A stretch of DNA of 64,000 nt from Malania oleifera (lineage: Eukaryota > Streptophyta > Magnoliopsida > Santalales > Ximeniaceae). The notes below the pieces were generated by a model. It saw only the letters and a program-made list of their open reading frames with translations. It made no database searches and had not been told where the DNA came from. Each line of letters opens with the position of its first letter. Position 1 is the first letter of the stretch. This document shows positions 13,250 to 25,041 of the stretch, one piece after another. The DNA lies in assembly GCF_029873635.1 (NCBI RefSeq), contig NC_080423.1:99510991-99574990 (forward strand), written 5' to 3'. The position numbers and the translations under genes were made by a program.

Positions 13250-13432
13250 ATAGTTTTTCCCGAGACTCCTCAAACTGTCGACAGTTTGGACCTACACTAA
13301 ACTAAATTTCCCTTATTATTATTATTATTATTATTTTTCGGGTAGATGTGTTCTTCCTAACTTTTCATTATTCATCTTTCATTGTAGTTTTAAACTGTCG
13401 ACGATTTGGTCCTAAACCAAACTAAATTTCTC

Positions 13433-13497
<65 letters not shown>

Positions 13498-13562
13498 TTC
13501 AGGTCTCTACATGTGTTCTTCCTAACTTTTCATTATTCATCTTTCATTGTGGTTTTAAATTG
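13250..13562. repeat. Duplicated family A LTR-start fragment with TTA microsatellites
   Basis: Two tandem units (about 13263-13391 and 13392-13560) each hold a GTCGAC-centred palindrome (AACTGTCGACAGTT in the first), a TTA tract (13318-13335; 13436-13496) and TGTGTTCTTCCTAAC flank sequence. The second contains CAGGTCTCTACA (13499-13510), identical to the end of the family A LTR at 6342. I read it as a remnant of that gypsy element's other LTR plus its flank, duplicated once. Confidence 0.6.
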
Positions 13563-15158
13563 TAATTACTGTTAATACACTTGATAGTACAAGATGTCAT
13601 GATTTGTCATTATCAAAATGAGATTAAACTTTATTAGGCCAATATTATTGTGTGTGTTCATAACTTTTGGGCTTGATTTCACAACAATATCAATACTTAG
13701 ACCAAACACAAAAATAAAAGAATGATCACAACCATTTCAAATGAGTATAGCTTGTGTGCTACAAGATTAGCATCTCAACCTCAATCTACATATATTTTTT
13801 TGAAATCCATAATGAACATGCCTATAATCACACAAATGTTTGGGCCATGTGTTGGTACCAACAACAAATGACTTCACTTCACTAATTTAATTCCTAGTTT
13901 TATTGACAATTACTCTATTAAGGTATGAGTTTACATCATGAAACAAAAGTTTAAATCATTATTCAAGTGAATGCAAATATACAAATTGTCTTGATAAATG
14001 ATTTATTAAGTTCAAATTAGATTACAAAATTGTACAAGCATGAGCAATTTAAATTTACAAAGACTACAAATCCTTGCTTATTCACATCATTGATTCAAAC
14101 TTAAATTCAAATTAGTATACAAAATTGTGCAAGCGCGAGCAAATTCAAATTTACAAGGCTACAAATCCTTGCTTATTCCCATCATTGATTCAAACTTAAA
14201 TTTGTAGCTGAAAATAATGAAAATTAAATAATTTCTAAAGAGAAATTTTTAAAGTTCTATTTGAATCAAGAATTTTACTCGAAAAAAGAAAAAAAAAAAA
14301 AAAGTAAGAAGAAAATTAATTTTATTGTGCTTTCTCTTAAAAATAAAAGTTTATTTTCATATCATTAAAAAATCAAATATTAATGATAGATATAAAATCA
14401 AAATTTTCTTATTAACTTGTTATATATTTTGTTTATTTTCATTCATTTTCTTATAGCCAAATATGAAACTATAAATTTTTTACATATTTTTTTCCCCTTT
14501 CTCTCATTCACGTCTTTCAAGTTTCCGAACCCTACATTTCTCAAGATGCAATAAAAAATTTTCATATAAATCAGTAAAAGTTGATTGGAAACAAAGTTTC
14601 AAATCATGATTTTATGACTTTAACTCTATGTTTTGGAGAGAAATTGAATTTGAATTTGTGTAAATTTAAATAAAATATAATATAAAATTATAGTAAATCC
14701 ATTCAAATTCAATTCAATGCTTTAAATTCATACTCTGTAAATCTTGATAGAGCAAAGTTTAAGTTAGAACCTAAGACCATTGGGAATTCCCCCACCCCCT
14801 AAATTTGCTTGAACCAAACACAGCTTTCATATGGGCAATCTACTCGCAACCAACATGGATACCACAATGTGCTCTGAAAGCAACCCAAGGATGCCTCTGT
14901 TTTTTATTGGTTTATTGATCACATTGACGAAAACCAAATCAATCATTGAACACTCAACCCAATAAATAATCAAGGCAAGGAACGACTTCGAGCATGCTTT
15001 TATCCGCAAGAAACACAATATTTTAACAGACAATTTGTTCCATAACCAAATAATGAGAATGTAAGAAAAACATTGTACACGTATAATTTCCATTGGACTC
15101 TGCTCTTGGCGTTCCTTCATCCAGAACATTGCTCCATCAAGCTCAAGAAGAAGTGGAA
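13563..15158. other. Host spacer upstream of the P450 gene
   Basis: AT-rich sequence with no supported gene. 13590-13655, read on the minus strand, resembles the start of the SIRE-like LTR at 37028 (GGCCTAATAA, ATTTTGATAATGA), a small relic. 14013-14203 is a 95-bp direct duplication. Sequence from about 14895 to 15025 recurs at 45892-46005, upstream of the second P450 fragment, so it is probably ancestral 5' flank of the P450 gene. I see no convincing TATA box near the start codon. Confidence 0.6.
14013..14203. repeat. 95-bp tandem duplication
   Basis: Two adjacent copies with period 95 start at 14013 and 14108. Both contain AATCCTTGCTTATTC and CATCATTGATTCAAAC. Differences are scattered point changes and small indels, so the duplication is not recent. 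It lies about 1 kb upstream of the P450 start. Confidence 0.85.
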
Positions 15159-17396
15159 ATGGATGGTCTCATTCTCAGGAGTCTGCTCTTGTCCTCCGCA
15201 TTACTGGTTGTATACACTGCTCTGAGAGCTGTTTACACCATTTGGTGGAGACCCAAAAGCCTGGAGAAGCGTTTGAGACAGCAGGGGATAAGAGGTACAT
15301 CTTACAAGTTTTTTTATGGTGACAAGAAAGACTTCCTGAGATTAAACAAGGAAGCGTTGTCCAAGCCCATTGGCCTAAATCACCAGATTGCATCAAGGGT
15401 GCTCCCATTCTCTCATCATATGGTTCAAACATATGGTAAGCATTCGACTTAGATTTAAAACCCCTCCCCTGTCAACCAAAACATTGTTCTGCTTTTCCTT
15501 TTTTAATCCTTTTGGGCTCAAGTTTCTATAATACAGTGAAAAACAAGTCATCTGCAGGATATAAAAATTTCCCTTTTCTAAGATTGACCTGTAAATGAAT
15601 TTAGTGTGGAACATATGATGAAATGCACATGGAAACAGGAAAATTTTGTGTGAAGTGGATTGGAACAAGAGCTAGACTAATTATGGCGGACCCGGAGCTC
15701 ATCAGACTGGCATTGACAGAGAAGGACGGCCGTGTCCAAAAACCACCTCAAAACCCTCTTATTAATCTTCTCACGCTGGGCGTCTCGAGCATGGAAGGGG
15801 AGAAATGGGCAAAACGCAGGAGATTGATTACCCCTGCTTTCCACCATGACAAGCTAAAGGCATGTACCTCTCAACAATCTCATCCCGAGGATTAGTAATA
15901 TTCATGTTGGACACTAAAATTTTAGCATTTAGTCAATGGAATGATATGGATTTTCCTAAAAACTTGAAATTAACAGTGCTCAACAGTTTTCCTATGGCTT
16001 GGGAGTTCTGAAATTGTGTTCTACAGGGGATGGTGCCAGCCTTTTCAACCAGCTGCTCCAACATGATCGATGGGTGGAAGAAACTGACTAGTCCTGAAGG
16101 ATCGCGTGAATTGGATGTCGCGCCAGAATTCCAAAATCTTACAGGAGATGTCATCGCTCGAACAGCCTTCGGAAGCAGCTATGAAGCCGGAAAGAAGGTT
16201 TTTGAATTCCAAAAAGAGCAGGCTGCGCTTGTGATCGAAGCTTTCCAAGACTTTTATTTTCCTGGTCTCAGGTGCAATGCCCAGTTCTAAACTTTTACAA
16301 TTTCAGAGTCACCACTCACCATTTTGTAAAAATAGCTTTAACTTCCAAACCCAACTTAGTCTAAAGATGGTGTTTTTTTTTTTTTTTTAATCACTGAAAT
16401 ATGTCCTTAACAGGGCCAAGTTCATTCAACTTGTATGTGAATTATACTTTGGTTATATGCTGTTTTACTTTAGATTCATTCCAACAAAGAAAAACAGAAG
16501 GAGGTTTTATCTAGACAATGAGATCAAAATGACAATAAGGAACATGATTCGACAAAAAGAACAGGCAAAGAAAATGGGAGAATCAGGCAGCAATGATTTA
16601 CTGGGTTTGCTGTTACAATGCAAAGAAGAAACAGATAATGAGATGACAATTGATGATATCATAGAGGAATGCAAGTTATTCTACTTGGCCGGCAAAGAGA
16701 CTACTGCTAATTTGCTAACATGGACAATCATTGTCTTATCGATGCATCCGAATTGGCAAAAGAAGGCAAGAGAAGAGGTTCTGCAGATTTGGGGGCGGAA
16801 AACTCCTGACGTTGAAGGCATGAACCATCTCAAGATTGTAAGTAAACTTCTGCTAGTGCTCGAGAAAGAGGGGCTAGAAACAACTTGAACACTTGCAACT
16901 GAATCATCATGGATGTAAATATGGCAAAACCAGTAGTTGCTTATTTCTATGTTGTGGGAGTAATTTGCAGGTCACGATGATCATACACGAAGTCTTGAGG
17001 CTATATCCACCCGCGGCCGAGCTGTTTCGACATACTCATCAAGAAACCAACTTAGGAGGAGTGTCAATTCCAGCCGGGATCGACCTATACTTACCCGTGC
17101 TACTTCTTCATCATGATCCAGACTGCTGGGGTGATGATGTCGAAGAATTCAAGCCAGAGAGATTTTCCGAAGGAGTTTCGAGAGCATCCAAGGATCAAAT
17201 GGCATTCTACCCATTTGGATGGGGACCCAGAATCTGTCTTGGCCAAAACTTTTCGATGATAGAGGCAAAGATGGCATTGGCAATGGTTTTGCAGCATTTT
17301 TGGTTCGAGCTCTCGCCTTCTTACACTCATGCACCTTTTACTATCATTACTCTTCAGCCACAACATGGAGCTCCAATAATACTACACCAAATCTAA
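15159..17396 (+). CDS. Cytochrome P450, CYP72A-type monooxygenase, five exons
   Basis: Exons are 15159-15435, 15639-15859, 16027-16271, 16474-16837 and 16971-17396, which join in frame to 510 residues, the usual CYP72A length. The first ATG follows EEVE without an upstream in-frame ATG. Residues 1-30 form a hydrophobic ER anchor ([22 protein letters not shown]), followed by [16 protein letters not shown]. Later motifs are the C-helix WAKRR, I-helix AGKETT, K-helix EVLR with LYPPAAE, PERF, and heme-binding [12 protein letters not shown] with the Cys ligand. All key residues are intact. Members of the family oxidise terpenoids such as secologanin precursors, triterpenes and gibberellins; the substrate here cannot be told. 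Intron 2 (15860-16026) uses a GC donor (AAG|GCATGT); the other donors are GT. It is the only intact host gene seen. Confidence 0.93.
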
Positions 17397-17904
17397 GGTG
17401 TTTATGTATAGCAAAAGCGTTATAAATTGGCAGGAAAACATTGTGATTCTTCTTGTTTGTTCGATCTCTTCCCTTATAATGGAGGAAGTCATTGTGTTCA
17501 TCAAATTAGTAATGTCAAAGTATGTTTGTGGTCATGGGAGCTAATTAGTACTCACTGGTCCTTCCCGGGCTAACTATCCCTTGTTATCACTTTCATCTTC
17601 AAAGATCTTGAGAAACAAAGGAAATGCAAATAGTTTTTACGCTTTCATAAATATTTATATTAGGATTTAGGAGTAAAACCAAAAGTCTAAGCCTATTAGG
17701 TCTTGAAAAGTGTCCATCTTCCACTCTATTTTTTTTTTTAATGTGTGACAAACTCATAAGTAAAATTTTCAATAATCCACTATTCACTTATGAGTTTCAA
17801 CCACTTCCCCAAAGTCATTATTTATCATGCAACCAACTAGGAGTCATCATTCAACCAAGGAAAAGACAACAAAATCATGAAAGTCCGCTCATCATTGCTT
17901 CTCT

Positions 17905-19775
17905 TCCTCTTCCTCAGATTATATTCCATAATAGTTCTTATTCCAAAAGTAAAGGATCTTCAGTTTTTTGATAAATTTCGTCCGATAAGCCTTTGTAATG
18001 TAATCTATGAAATTTTCTCCAAAATTCTTGTTGGCAAGCTATCATTGGTGATGTGTGATTTAATATCACTTGAGCAAGATGCTTAAGGGAGGAATATTTT
18101 TTAAAATTAAGAGATGACAAAATTATAACACAGACGGGTGAGAGGAGATAATATAATGCTAAAACTTGACATGAGCAAAGCGTATGATCGAGTGGAGTGG
18201 CAGGTGGTAGATTTGATTTTCCATGCTCTAGGTTTTCCAGATTTTTTTTGTAAGTTGATTCAGAATTGTATTTCTATTTCATGGTTTTCAGTTATGATGC
18301 ATGACACTTACAGAGGTTTCTTCAAGTCAAAAAGGGGTTTGAGGTAAGGGGATCCATTTTCCCCGTATATTTTCATCATCATGGAAGAAGTTCTTTCTAG
18401 ATTAATTCAAAAAAAAAATGACTGAGAAGCGGATTTTACTGTTTGCGCATCCGAGTGGTGCTCTTATTATATCGCATTTAATGTAGGCGGATGATGTTGT
18501 TATATTTGCTAATGCTAGTAAAAAATCTGTTAGACAGTTAATAGAAGTGATAAAGGAGTATGAAAGTTGGATTGGCCAAAGGGTGAATAAAGATAAATCA
18601 GTTATTTTTTTTCTCAAAGAAGTTGGGTGCTCAAAGGAAGGGAGAAATTCTACAAAAGACTGGTTTTATTGAAGGTAAATTTCCTTTTACGTATTTGGGA
18701 GTGCCGATCGTGGGTGGTAAATTGAAGGGCTGTCATTTTGACCCTTTAATTCAAAAAATTAGTAAGAAAATTGAGGGTTGGAAAAGTAGACTGTTGTCTC
18801 ATGGAGGTCGTCTAGTTTTGTTGAGACATGTGATTTCGAGCATGTCACTGCATCTGTTAGCTGTTCTAAATGTCTCGAAGCTGGTGATAAAAAAAGATAC
18901 AAGGTATGTTTGCCTCTCTTTTCTAGGGATTTAAGGATGGAAAAGAAAAAAATGAAATGGAGGGCTTGGAAGAAATTGTGTGTTCCTGCGGAGGAGGGGG
19001 GCATAGGAGTAAGGGACATTTTGAAAGTACAATGGTCATTGTTTATGAAGTTTGGTTGGCAGTTATTAACACAAAATTCATTATGGGCTAGATTTTTTAA
19101 AGTTAAATATGTTAAAGGAGTTAATTGCTCTTTGTAGGCCTCATGGACCGGATTCTTCTTTTTGGAGGAAAATTATGCAGTGTATGTCTAAGCTGTTAAG
19201 TAAATCTAAGTTGAAGGTTAGAGAAGGAGATGTAAAATCGTGGTATGATAAGTTTTTGGATTCGAGACCTTTGTTTTCAGAATTTTCAGATGGTACATAT
19301 TCACATATCAGATTAAAAGATTTGGTTATTAATAATGTGTGGGATGTGGAAAATTTGCAAAGGATTCTGGGTTTTAATAAAGCAGAAGAAGTGATTGAAA
19401 GAATTGGAAAACTTAGAAACTCTTCGGACATCTTGCTATGGCTCCCAAAAAAGAATGGTTGCTTTAATACAAAGTCGGCATAGGATGTTATCAAAGTTAG
19501 AGCTTTAAAGTTTGATTGGGAAAAGTGGGTTTGGAATAAATGGTTAGCGAAGAAAATTGCTATCTGTATGTGGAAGGCTATTTTTGAGATTTTAAGCGTT
19601 GATGAAAAGGTGAGAAAGGTGGGGGTATCACTTGCTTCGGCATGTGATTGTCGTGAGATAAGGCAATCAGAAAATGTGGAGCATGTTTTGAATAAGGGAG
19701 ATCTTGCTGCTGATGTATGGAGGAAGGTTCGGGTGAAGGTAGGTGTACCTTTCCTTAGGGACCAAAGCTGAAAAG
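17905..19775 (+). pseudogene. LINE reverse transcriptase and zf-RVT (broken)
   Basis: In order: FRPISLCNVIYEIFSKIL, a frame change near 18085, KLDMSKAYDRVEWQ, WFSVMMHDTYRGFF, a stop replacing the Gln of RQGDP (18345), FSPYIFIIMEEVLS, and the catalytic motif in which the Tyr codon is a stop (reads LM*ADDVVIFAN near 18486). The thumb (TYLGVPIVGGKLKG, LLSHGGRLVLLRHVI) and the zf-RVT-like end (SACDCREIRQSENVEHV) follow in other frames. It is dead many times over. Confidence 0.9.
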
Positions 19776-19883
19776 AAAGAGTCCAAATGTGGTTTAATAA
19801 GGCTTCCCGATACTCTTAATTGGGAACATTAATGAGTTTGATTCCTTGTTAATTAGTAGTTTGGAGGTTGTGGAGAAGGAGAT

Positions 19884-20560
19884 ATGTGGCCAGAATGGAG
19901 GGAAAATTGGAGAGTAGTACATATATGTGGTTGTCTATTAAGAATTGAGTGGGGGGTTTTGAGTAAGAACATGACAGTTATGACTCATTTAAATAATGTT
20001 TATGTTCGGATATTACAGATTGTGAATAAAAAGAATAAAGCTATGCAAGGTGTGAGATGGTTAAAACCGAGGCAAGGGAGGTTGAAATTAAATTTGGATG
20101 GGAGCAGCTTGGGAAACCCAGGGTCGGTGGGTGGTGGTGGCATCCTTAGAGACTTTACAGGTTCTTTTATTTTTTATTTTTCAAAATATTTTGGTTCTTG
20201 TTATAATAATGAAGCTGAATTGAGAGCAGTGATGGAAGGAATAAAGTTTTGCAAACAATTGGGTTATACCAGTATTGATATTGAATGTGATTCGAATATT
20301 ATAGTAAATTAGATAAGATCCAGTAAATGCTCTTTATGGTATTTGTGGGATTTTTGGGAGCAGCTTGTTGGTTTCTTAGAGGGAGTGGATTTTTATATAA
20401 ATCATTTGTATAGAGAAGGGAATAAAGTGGCAGATGCTTTGGTTTGACAAGGTGCCATGAGGAGGAATAGTTTGTTTACAAATAGTAGTCAACTCCCTAG
20501 AGTTATCAAAAGTTTGTATAGATTAGATAAAACGAGTACGACTTATATGAGATATGTTTA
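19884..20560 (+). pseudogene. LINE RNase H domain (broken)
   Basis: RNase H with LNLDGSSLGNPGSVGGG, NNEAELRAVMEGI and IECDSNIIVN carrying the expected acidic residues. A stop at 20310 precedes the C-terminal part (HLYREGNKVADALV), and a second stop follows near 20447. It lies directly after the RT of the same LINE. Confidence 0.88.
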
Positions 20561-21110
20561 GTTGGTTTCCTTTTGGTATTGGTATAGGTTTGTTTTCTTC
20601 TTTTGTTTGGTTTGATGCATGGGGTATTTTATTGGTTATTATGTAAGCCCCAAGTGTTCTTTTGTTTCCACGGTATTCCTCTGCCATAAATAACATTTAT
20701 TAATAATCTTGGGACGGGGCCGTTGGCTTCCGAATCTTTCCCAAATATATATACCTCCAAACCAATCCTACCTCCTATATCTTGACCTTATTCGGATCCA
20801 TTTACAAAACCTAAATGATCCTTATTAGCCTCGGTCACACACTTGAACTTCCAACTTTTAGCACTTCTGGAGAATTAACTTTACACCTCGATTTTATGAT
20901 GTCGTTCGTCCAAAGTTACGAATCATCAACTTTAACACCACTTGTTAGAGTTGGTAGAGTTTTTATTGGAGTTTGATACGTTTGAGTGAACACTAATTTA
21001 ACTCAAAAGTTTAATCTTATTGAGTTTTGGACCTAACTATATATATAAGCACTCATCTTCCATTTTTTTTTTTAATATGAACAAACTAACAAGTAAAATT
21101 CTTTCTCACA

Positions 21111-21614
21111 CACTCTGTGATGAGTGTAATTTAGAGTTATTGAGTAGGTAGTCAATGATTAAATTTAGTCAATGATTAAATTGTTTGCAGGCTGAAGGAC
21201 ATCACCTCGCATGATACAGGAGAAGAATCAAATGAACTTCTGGTCATGTCATTTTATATTCCATGATCTAGTATTGCACATTAAATATTTTACATATATA
21301 TATATAACTAGCTTCAGGAATAAATAAATGATTAGTGAATGAAAAATATAATATATAATACATTAAGGAAATTAAAAAAGTATAATATTCACAAATATTC
21401 AATATAAAATGTATTTTTGGTTGGTATGTATGTGTTTGAAGATGACCACATCCCTTCCACTTCCAAATAAACTATAAAGATTTTTTTTTTGGACAGTCAG
21501 GAGTGTGTTCATTAGGCAAAACAACATTCATTTTCTATCCAAAAAAATCTAATGAAAAATATTGCAAGCTCCAAAGATCATGCTTTTACATAATGAATAA
21601 TTAACTTGCAATTG
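21111..21614. other. Host or unassigned AT-rich spacer
   Basis: No gene or recognised repeat. It contains short AT and T tracts. Its last five bases, AATTG (21610-21614), are one of the two target-site copies of copia F; the other is at 44954-44958. Sequence left of 21614 and right of 44958 was therefore contiguous before that insertion. Confidence 0.6.
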
Positions 21615-22143
21615 TATTGTGCAAATCAATACTTAGCAGAACCAAACCCGAATCGTGTAATGCAACAACCAACAATGAACAATATGGAAATGACAATCAC
21701 TCATAGATAATAAGGAAAACAAATAAATAATGACACAAGAATTAACGTGGTTCGGCAATGTGCCTACATCCACGTGAACAAGCGAAAGTTGATTTTCACT
21801 ATCATCTTAAAACTAGGTTTACAACATTGTATATATGCTAACCCTAAACATACAAAGGGATTAGGAAGTTCCCCAAATACCTCTATATCAATCTTTGGAG
21901 GTTTTGCCTCCAAATCCCCAACCTAATGATCTTCCCAATTCAAAATTCAAAAATAGTGCCGAACAAAATCGTCAATGGTTTCTTACTGAGATTGACACCA
22001 TTGACGAATTTAGACAAAACATCAATGATTTCTTCTCGAGGCTAAACCATCGACTATTTCTTCCTGCAGCCAAGCTTCCTTGTTTTTCCTCAACATGCTT
22101 TCCCTGCATGTGTTTCACTCAATATGAGTCACATACTCTAACA
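21615..22143 (-). repeat. Copia F 3' LTR
   Basis: 529 bp. On the minus strand it begins TGTTAGAGTATGTGAC after a purine-rich stretch (CCAAGGTAGAGAT) and ends GCACAATA; the 5' LTR ends GCACAACA, so the canonical CA has mutated here. Around 21965-22060 it carries repeated CGTCAATGG / CCATTGACG / CCATCGAC motifs, which recur at 44755-44870 in the 5' LTR. Confidence 0.88.
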
Positions 22144-22235
22144 ATCTCTACCTTGGCGAATATTCACCCCTTAAGAAAAATATGAAAGCATAATCCGCAG
22201 CTCCACTTGGGACACTAGTTTAGGACACCTCTTAT

Positions 22236-23072
22236 CTAGCAACTGAAAACATTGATCAAGTCCAAGCAATGCTTGAACTTGTCCGTCGTAACAGGTTTTG
22301 TCAATATATCTGTTGCATTCTCAGAAGTGTGAACTTTCTTAAGTAGTAGTTCACCAGAAGCAACCAACTCTTTGATCTTGTGAAATCGCACATTTATGTG
22401 CTTAGTCCTCGCATGATACACCTAGTTCTTTGCCAAATAGATGGCACTCTAACTATCACAATGCAACTAAACTCCACCTTATTGAAAACCCAGCTCCTTG
22501 ATCAATCTTGTAAGCCACATCGCTTCCTTGGCAGCCTTAGTCACTGTTGTATACTATGATTATTAGTAGATAGTACAACAAGTGACTACACCATAGACCT
22601 CCAATAAGTAGGCCCTCCCTCAAGGATGAATGCATACCATGTGTAGACCTTCTGTCATCTAAGTCCCTTATATAGTCTGCATCCACATATCCCACCACTG
22701 AAGGATCACCCTATTGTCTGTTGGACATGATGTCATAGTCCATAGTACCCCTCAAGTATATGAAAATCCACTTGACTGCATTCCAATGTTGTCGACCCGA
22801 ATTTGAAAGAAACTTGCTCACTACACTAACAGCTTGTGCTAAATCCGATCTTGTACAAACCATAGCATACATCAAGCGCTCCACTACAACAGCATGTAAG
22901 ACCTTTGATATGTCACGAACGTCATCGTCTATCTTTGGGCACTAGGCGGTAGACAACCTAAAATGATTCACCAATGATAGACTCACCAGTTTTGCATTGT
23001 CCATGCTAAATCTCTTCAGCATCTTCTCAACATAGCTACCCTAAGATAACCACAATCTCCCTAAAGCTCTAC
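22236..23072 (-). pseudogene. Copia F RT C-terminus and RNase H (broken)
   Basis: 22421-22236 gives KHINVRFHKIKELV and DILTKPVTTDKFKHCLDLI, the end of copia RNase H. To the right, broken minus-strand frames give YVEKMLKRFSMDNAKLVS, the region after the RT palm. Stops are numerous. A family A LTR (23073-25031) separates this block from the RT core. Confidence 0.85.
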
Positions 23073-24790
23073 TGTAGTGACCCGTAAAATTTCGTTCAAA
23101 ATTCTCTGATACCATCTGAAATGACCTGAGTATTTCATACAGCGGAAGACCTCCAGAATAATTATTACAGTACTAAGTTATCCTAATACAACAATATTAT
23201 CATTTCCAACATCACAATTTACATATCCCTAAAAGAATAATCTAAATACATCAAAAACATAATTTAATTAAATTTATATTCTAAATAAAACTTTCTATCC
23301 CACCCACACTTCACTGCGCTACTCTGATCACTGTTATACTCCACATGGCATCTGAAAAATATTGGATAATCATGGGGTGAGACACCTCTCGGTAAGACGA
23401 AATATATTATTATCAGTGTGTGGCTCACATGAGTTTTAGTGTAGACAAAATATAACTATTAATCTAACTTTAAATAAATCTGCATTTATAACTGTAACTC
23501 ACACCCATTATTAAAAATACAAAATTTCCTTTATATCTGCAAATATGAGTAAAAGAACTTCCCTGCATGGATAAACGACATGTATAACCCCCATAACGGG
23601 TTGTGCAGTCCGAAAGCTGGACTTAGCATCTGGCCAGCCGACCAATGCAAAGTCAAAATAACTCATCTGTTAGTCTAATGTGCCTATCGAACCTGTCTGT
23701 ATACTAGGAACGTACTCAACCCCTTTCGCTGGCAAAATCGACTTTCTATACCAACACTTTTAGAATAGTGTGGCTGCACTGATATCTCTATCTATAGCTA
23801 CAGTACCGTGCTCTCAACATAACTAGTCCATCAGGGTTCTTAAACCATATAATGTAATTTATATAAAATTATATAATAACAATATAACGACCTCCTCATA
23901 ACTTGCCAACGTTATATTGCAATTTACATAATATTATAAAATAACAATATAACGACCTCCTCATATCCTGCCAACGTTATATTGAAATTTATATAATATA
24001 CAATATAATTCTCAACAATCACGTGATCTGTAAATCTCTATAAATTTTTGAAAATTTTGCTTTATTCTCAGCATTTCACGATTTCAGTATAAATTCACAC
24101 TTTAGTAAGAAATCACAACCCAGTATAAATTCACAATTCAGTATCAATTCACCACTCAATATAAAATCACAATTTCACTATGTATATTCATAACTCAGTA
24201 TAAAATCCATATTCCAGTATAAAATCACAATTTCCCGGTATAATATCATAAAAGGGATTCCCAACCTATTTAATTTTACAATTAAAACAAATTGTTCTCA
24301 TGTCACACAATTTAAATGCTTATACTTTAATATAATAAACTGTTCGGGAAAATATATTTTGCATAAAACAACCTTCTGATCATCTCCATAATTTTTATTT
24401 AATTCACAATATACACTTTTCAGGAAAATGGGAGATGATCACCCTACTCACTTGGTTTTCCCCAAATACATATATAATAACCAAAAATCATCATTTCCAT
24501 ATGCTTAAATAATTCATAAAAATCATATATAGTATTTCGGTATCCAAATTCTCAATTTAATCGGTTCAATTTGAAAATAACTGACATAATCTATTCCCCT
24601 TACCTTAGAATTGGAGTGGTGCCTACGACACCCCAACGATAAATCCACTACGGTTAAAATGTTTAGGAGCGAAGGTGAGACCCAGATATGGTGTTCATTT
24701 TTTAAATTTGGCTTACAAACGAAGAGAAATCTTAGAGAGAGAAAGAGAGCCTTAGGAGAAAAAAAGGGAAAGAGAGAGAGAGAGCTTGAT

Positions 24791-24832
<42 letters not shown>

Positions 24833-24908
24833 ACGTCGTAAGGGGGGTGGGAATTGAAATGTTCAATTCCAATTCTCAAGAAGTCAGACTTCCTGAGTTC
24901 TTATATAC

Positions 24909-24942
<34 letters not shown>

Positions 24943-25031
24943 TATTATATTAAAATATTATTATATTATTTAATTAATAATATTATTTATTTTTATTTTT
25001 TTTACATTTCCATGCTTACAATTTTTGGGGT
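23073..25031 (-). mobile_element. Solo LTR of gypsy type, family A copy 2
   Basis: The left end is TGTAGTGACCCG (23073); the right end is near GGGGTCA (25031). It is alignable with 4730-6342. It contains the same ordered marks: GTGAGT donor-like site at 24451 (minus), GTCC...GGAC module at 23606-23622, hairpin TGAGA-CACC-TCTCG at 23378-23391, and TTTTTCAG acceptor at 23352, plus a GA tract (24776-24830), a TAA tract (24908-24945) and two 60-bp direct repeats at 23880-24000 (TATAACGACCTCCTCATA). GCTCT occurs at both flanks (23066-23070; 25042-25046) and may be the target duplication, but that leaves a few extra bases on each side. Confidence 0.7.
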
Positions 25032-25041
25032 CATTAAATTT

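Larger units (their letters stand above)
17850..20750 (+). mobile_element. L1-type LINE remnant, 5'-truncated
   Basis: A plus-strand LINE without endonuclease. It starts within the RT N-terminus (IVLIPKVKD) and ends with a typical plant L1 3' UTR containing CACGGTATTCCTCTGCCATA and GGGACGGGGCCG near 20670-20730. It is related to the LINE at 1-4700 but a different copy on the opposite strand. 5' truncation is the usual result of incomplete target-primed reverse transcription. Confidence 0.88.
17640..21110 (-). mobile_element. Very old TRIM element, split by a LINE
   Basis: Two diverged copies of the TRIM LTR family seen at 47669-48568 lie in minus orientation. The right one, 20943-21110, is 168 bp, exactly the length of the younger LTRs. 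The left one is about 17640-17773. Next to the right copy the minus strand reads AACAAGTGGTGTTAAAG, matching AACAAGTGGTATCAGAG (LTR end plus primer-binding site) of the young element. Next to the left copy is a purine-rich tract on the minus strand (17815-17830). The LINE at about 17850-20750 occupies the interior. Identity is low, so this is an ancient insertion. Confidence 0.65.

Noticed and set aside
15093-15158. Upstream extension of the P450 N-terminus by 22 residues
   Set aside because: That frame begins with TTG. The ATG at 15159 directly precedes a proper hydrophobic anchor and gives the normal family length.
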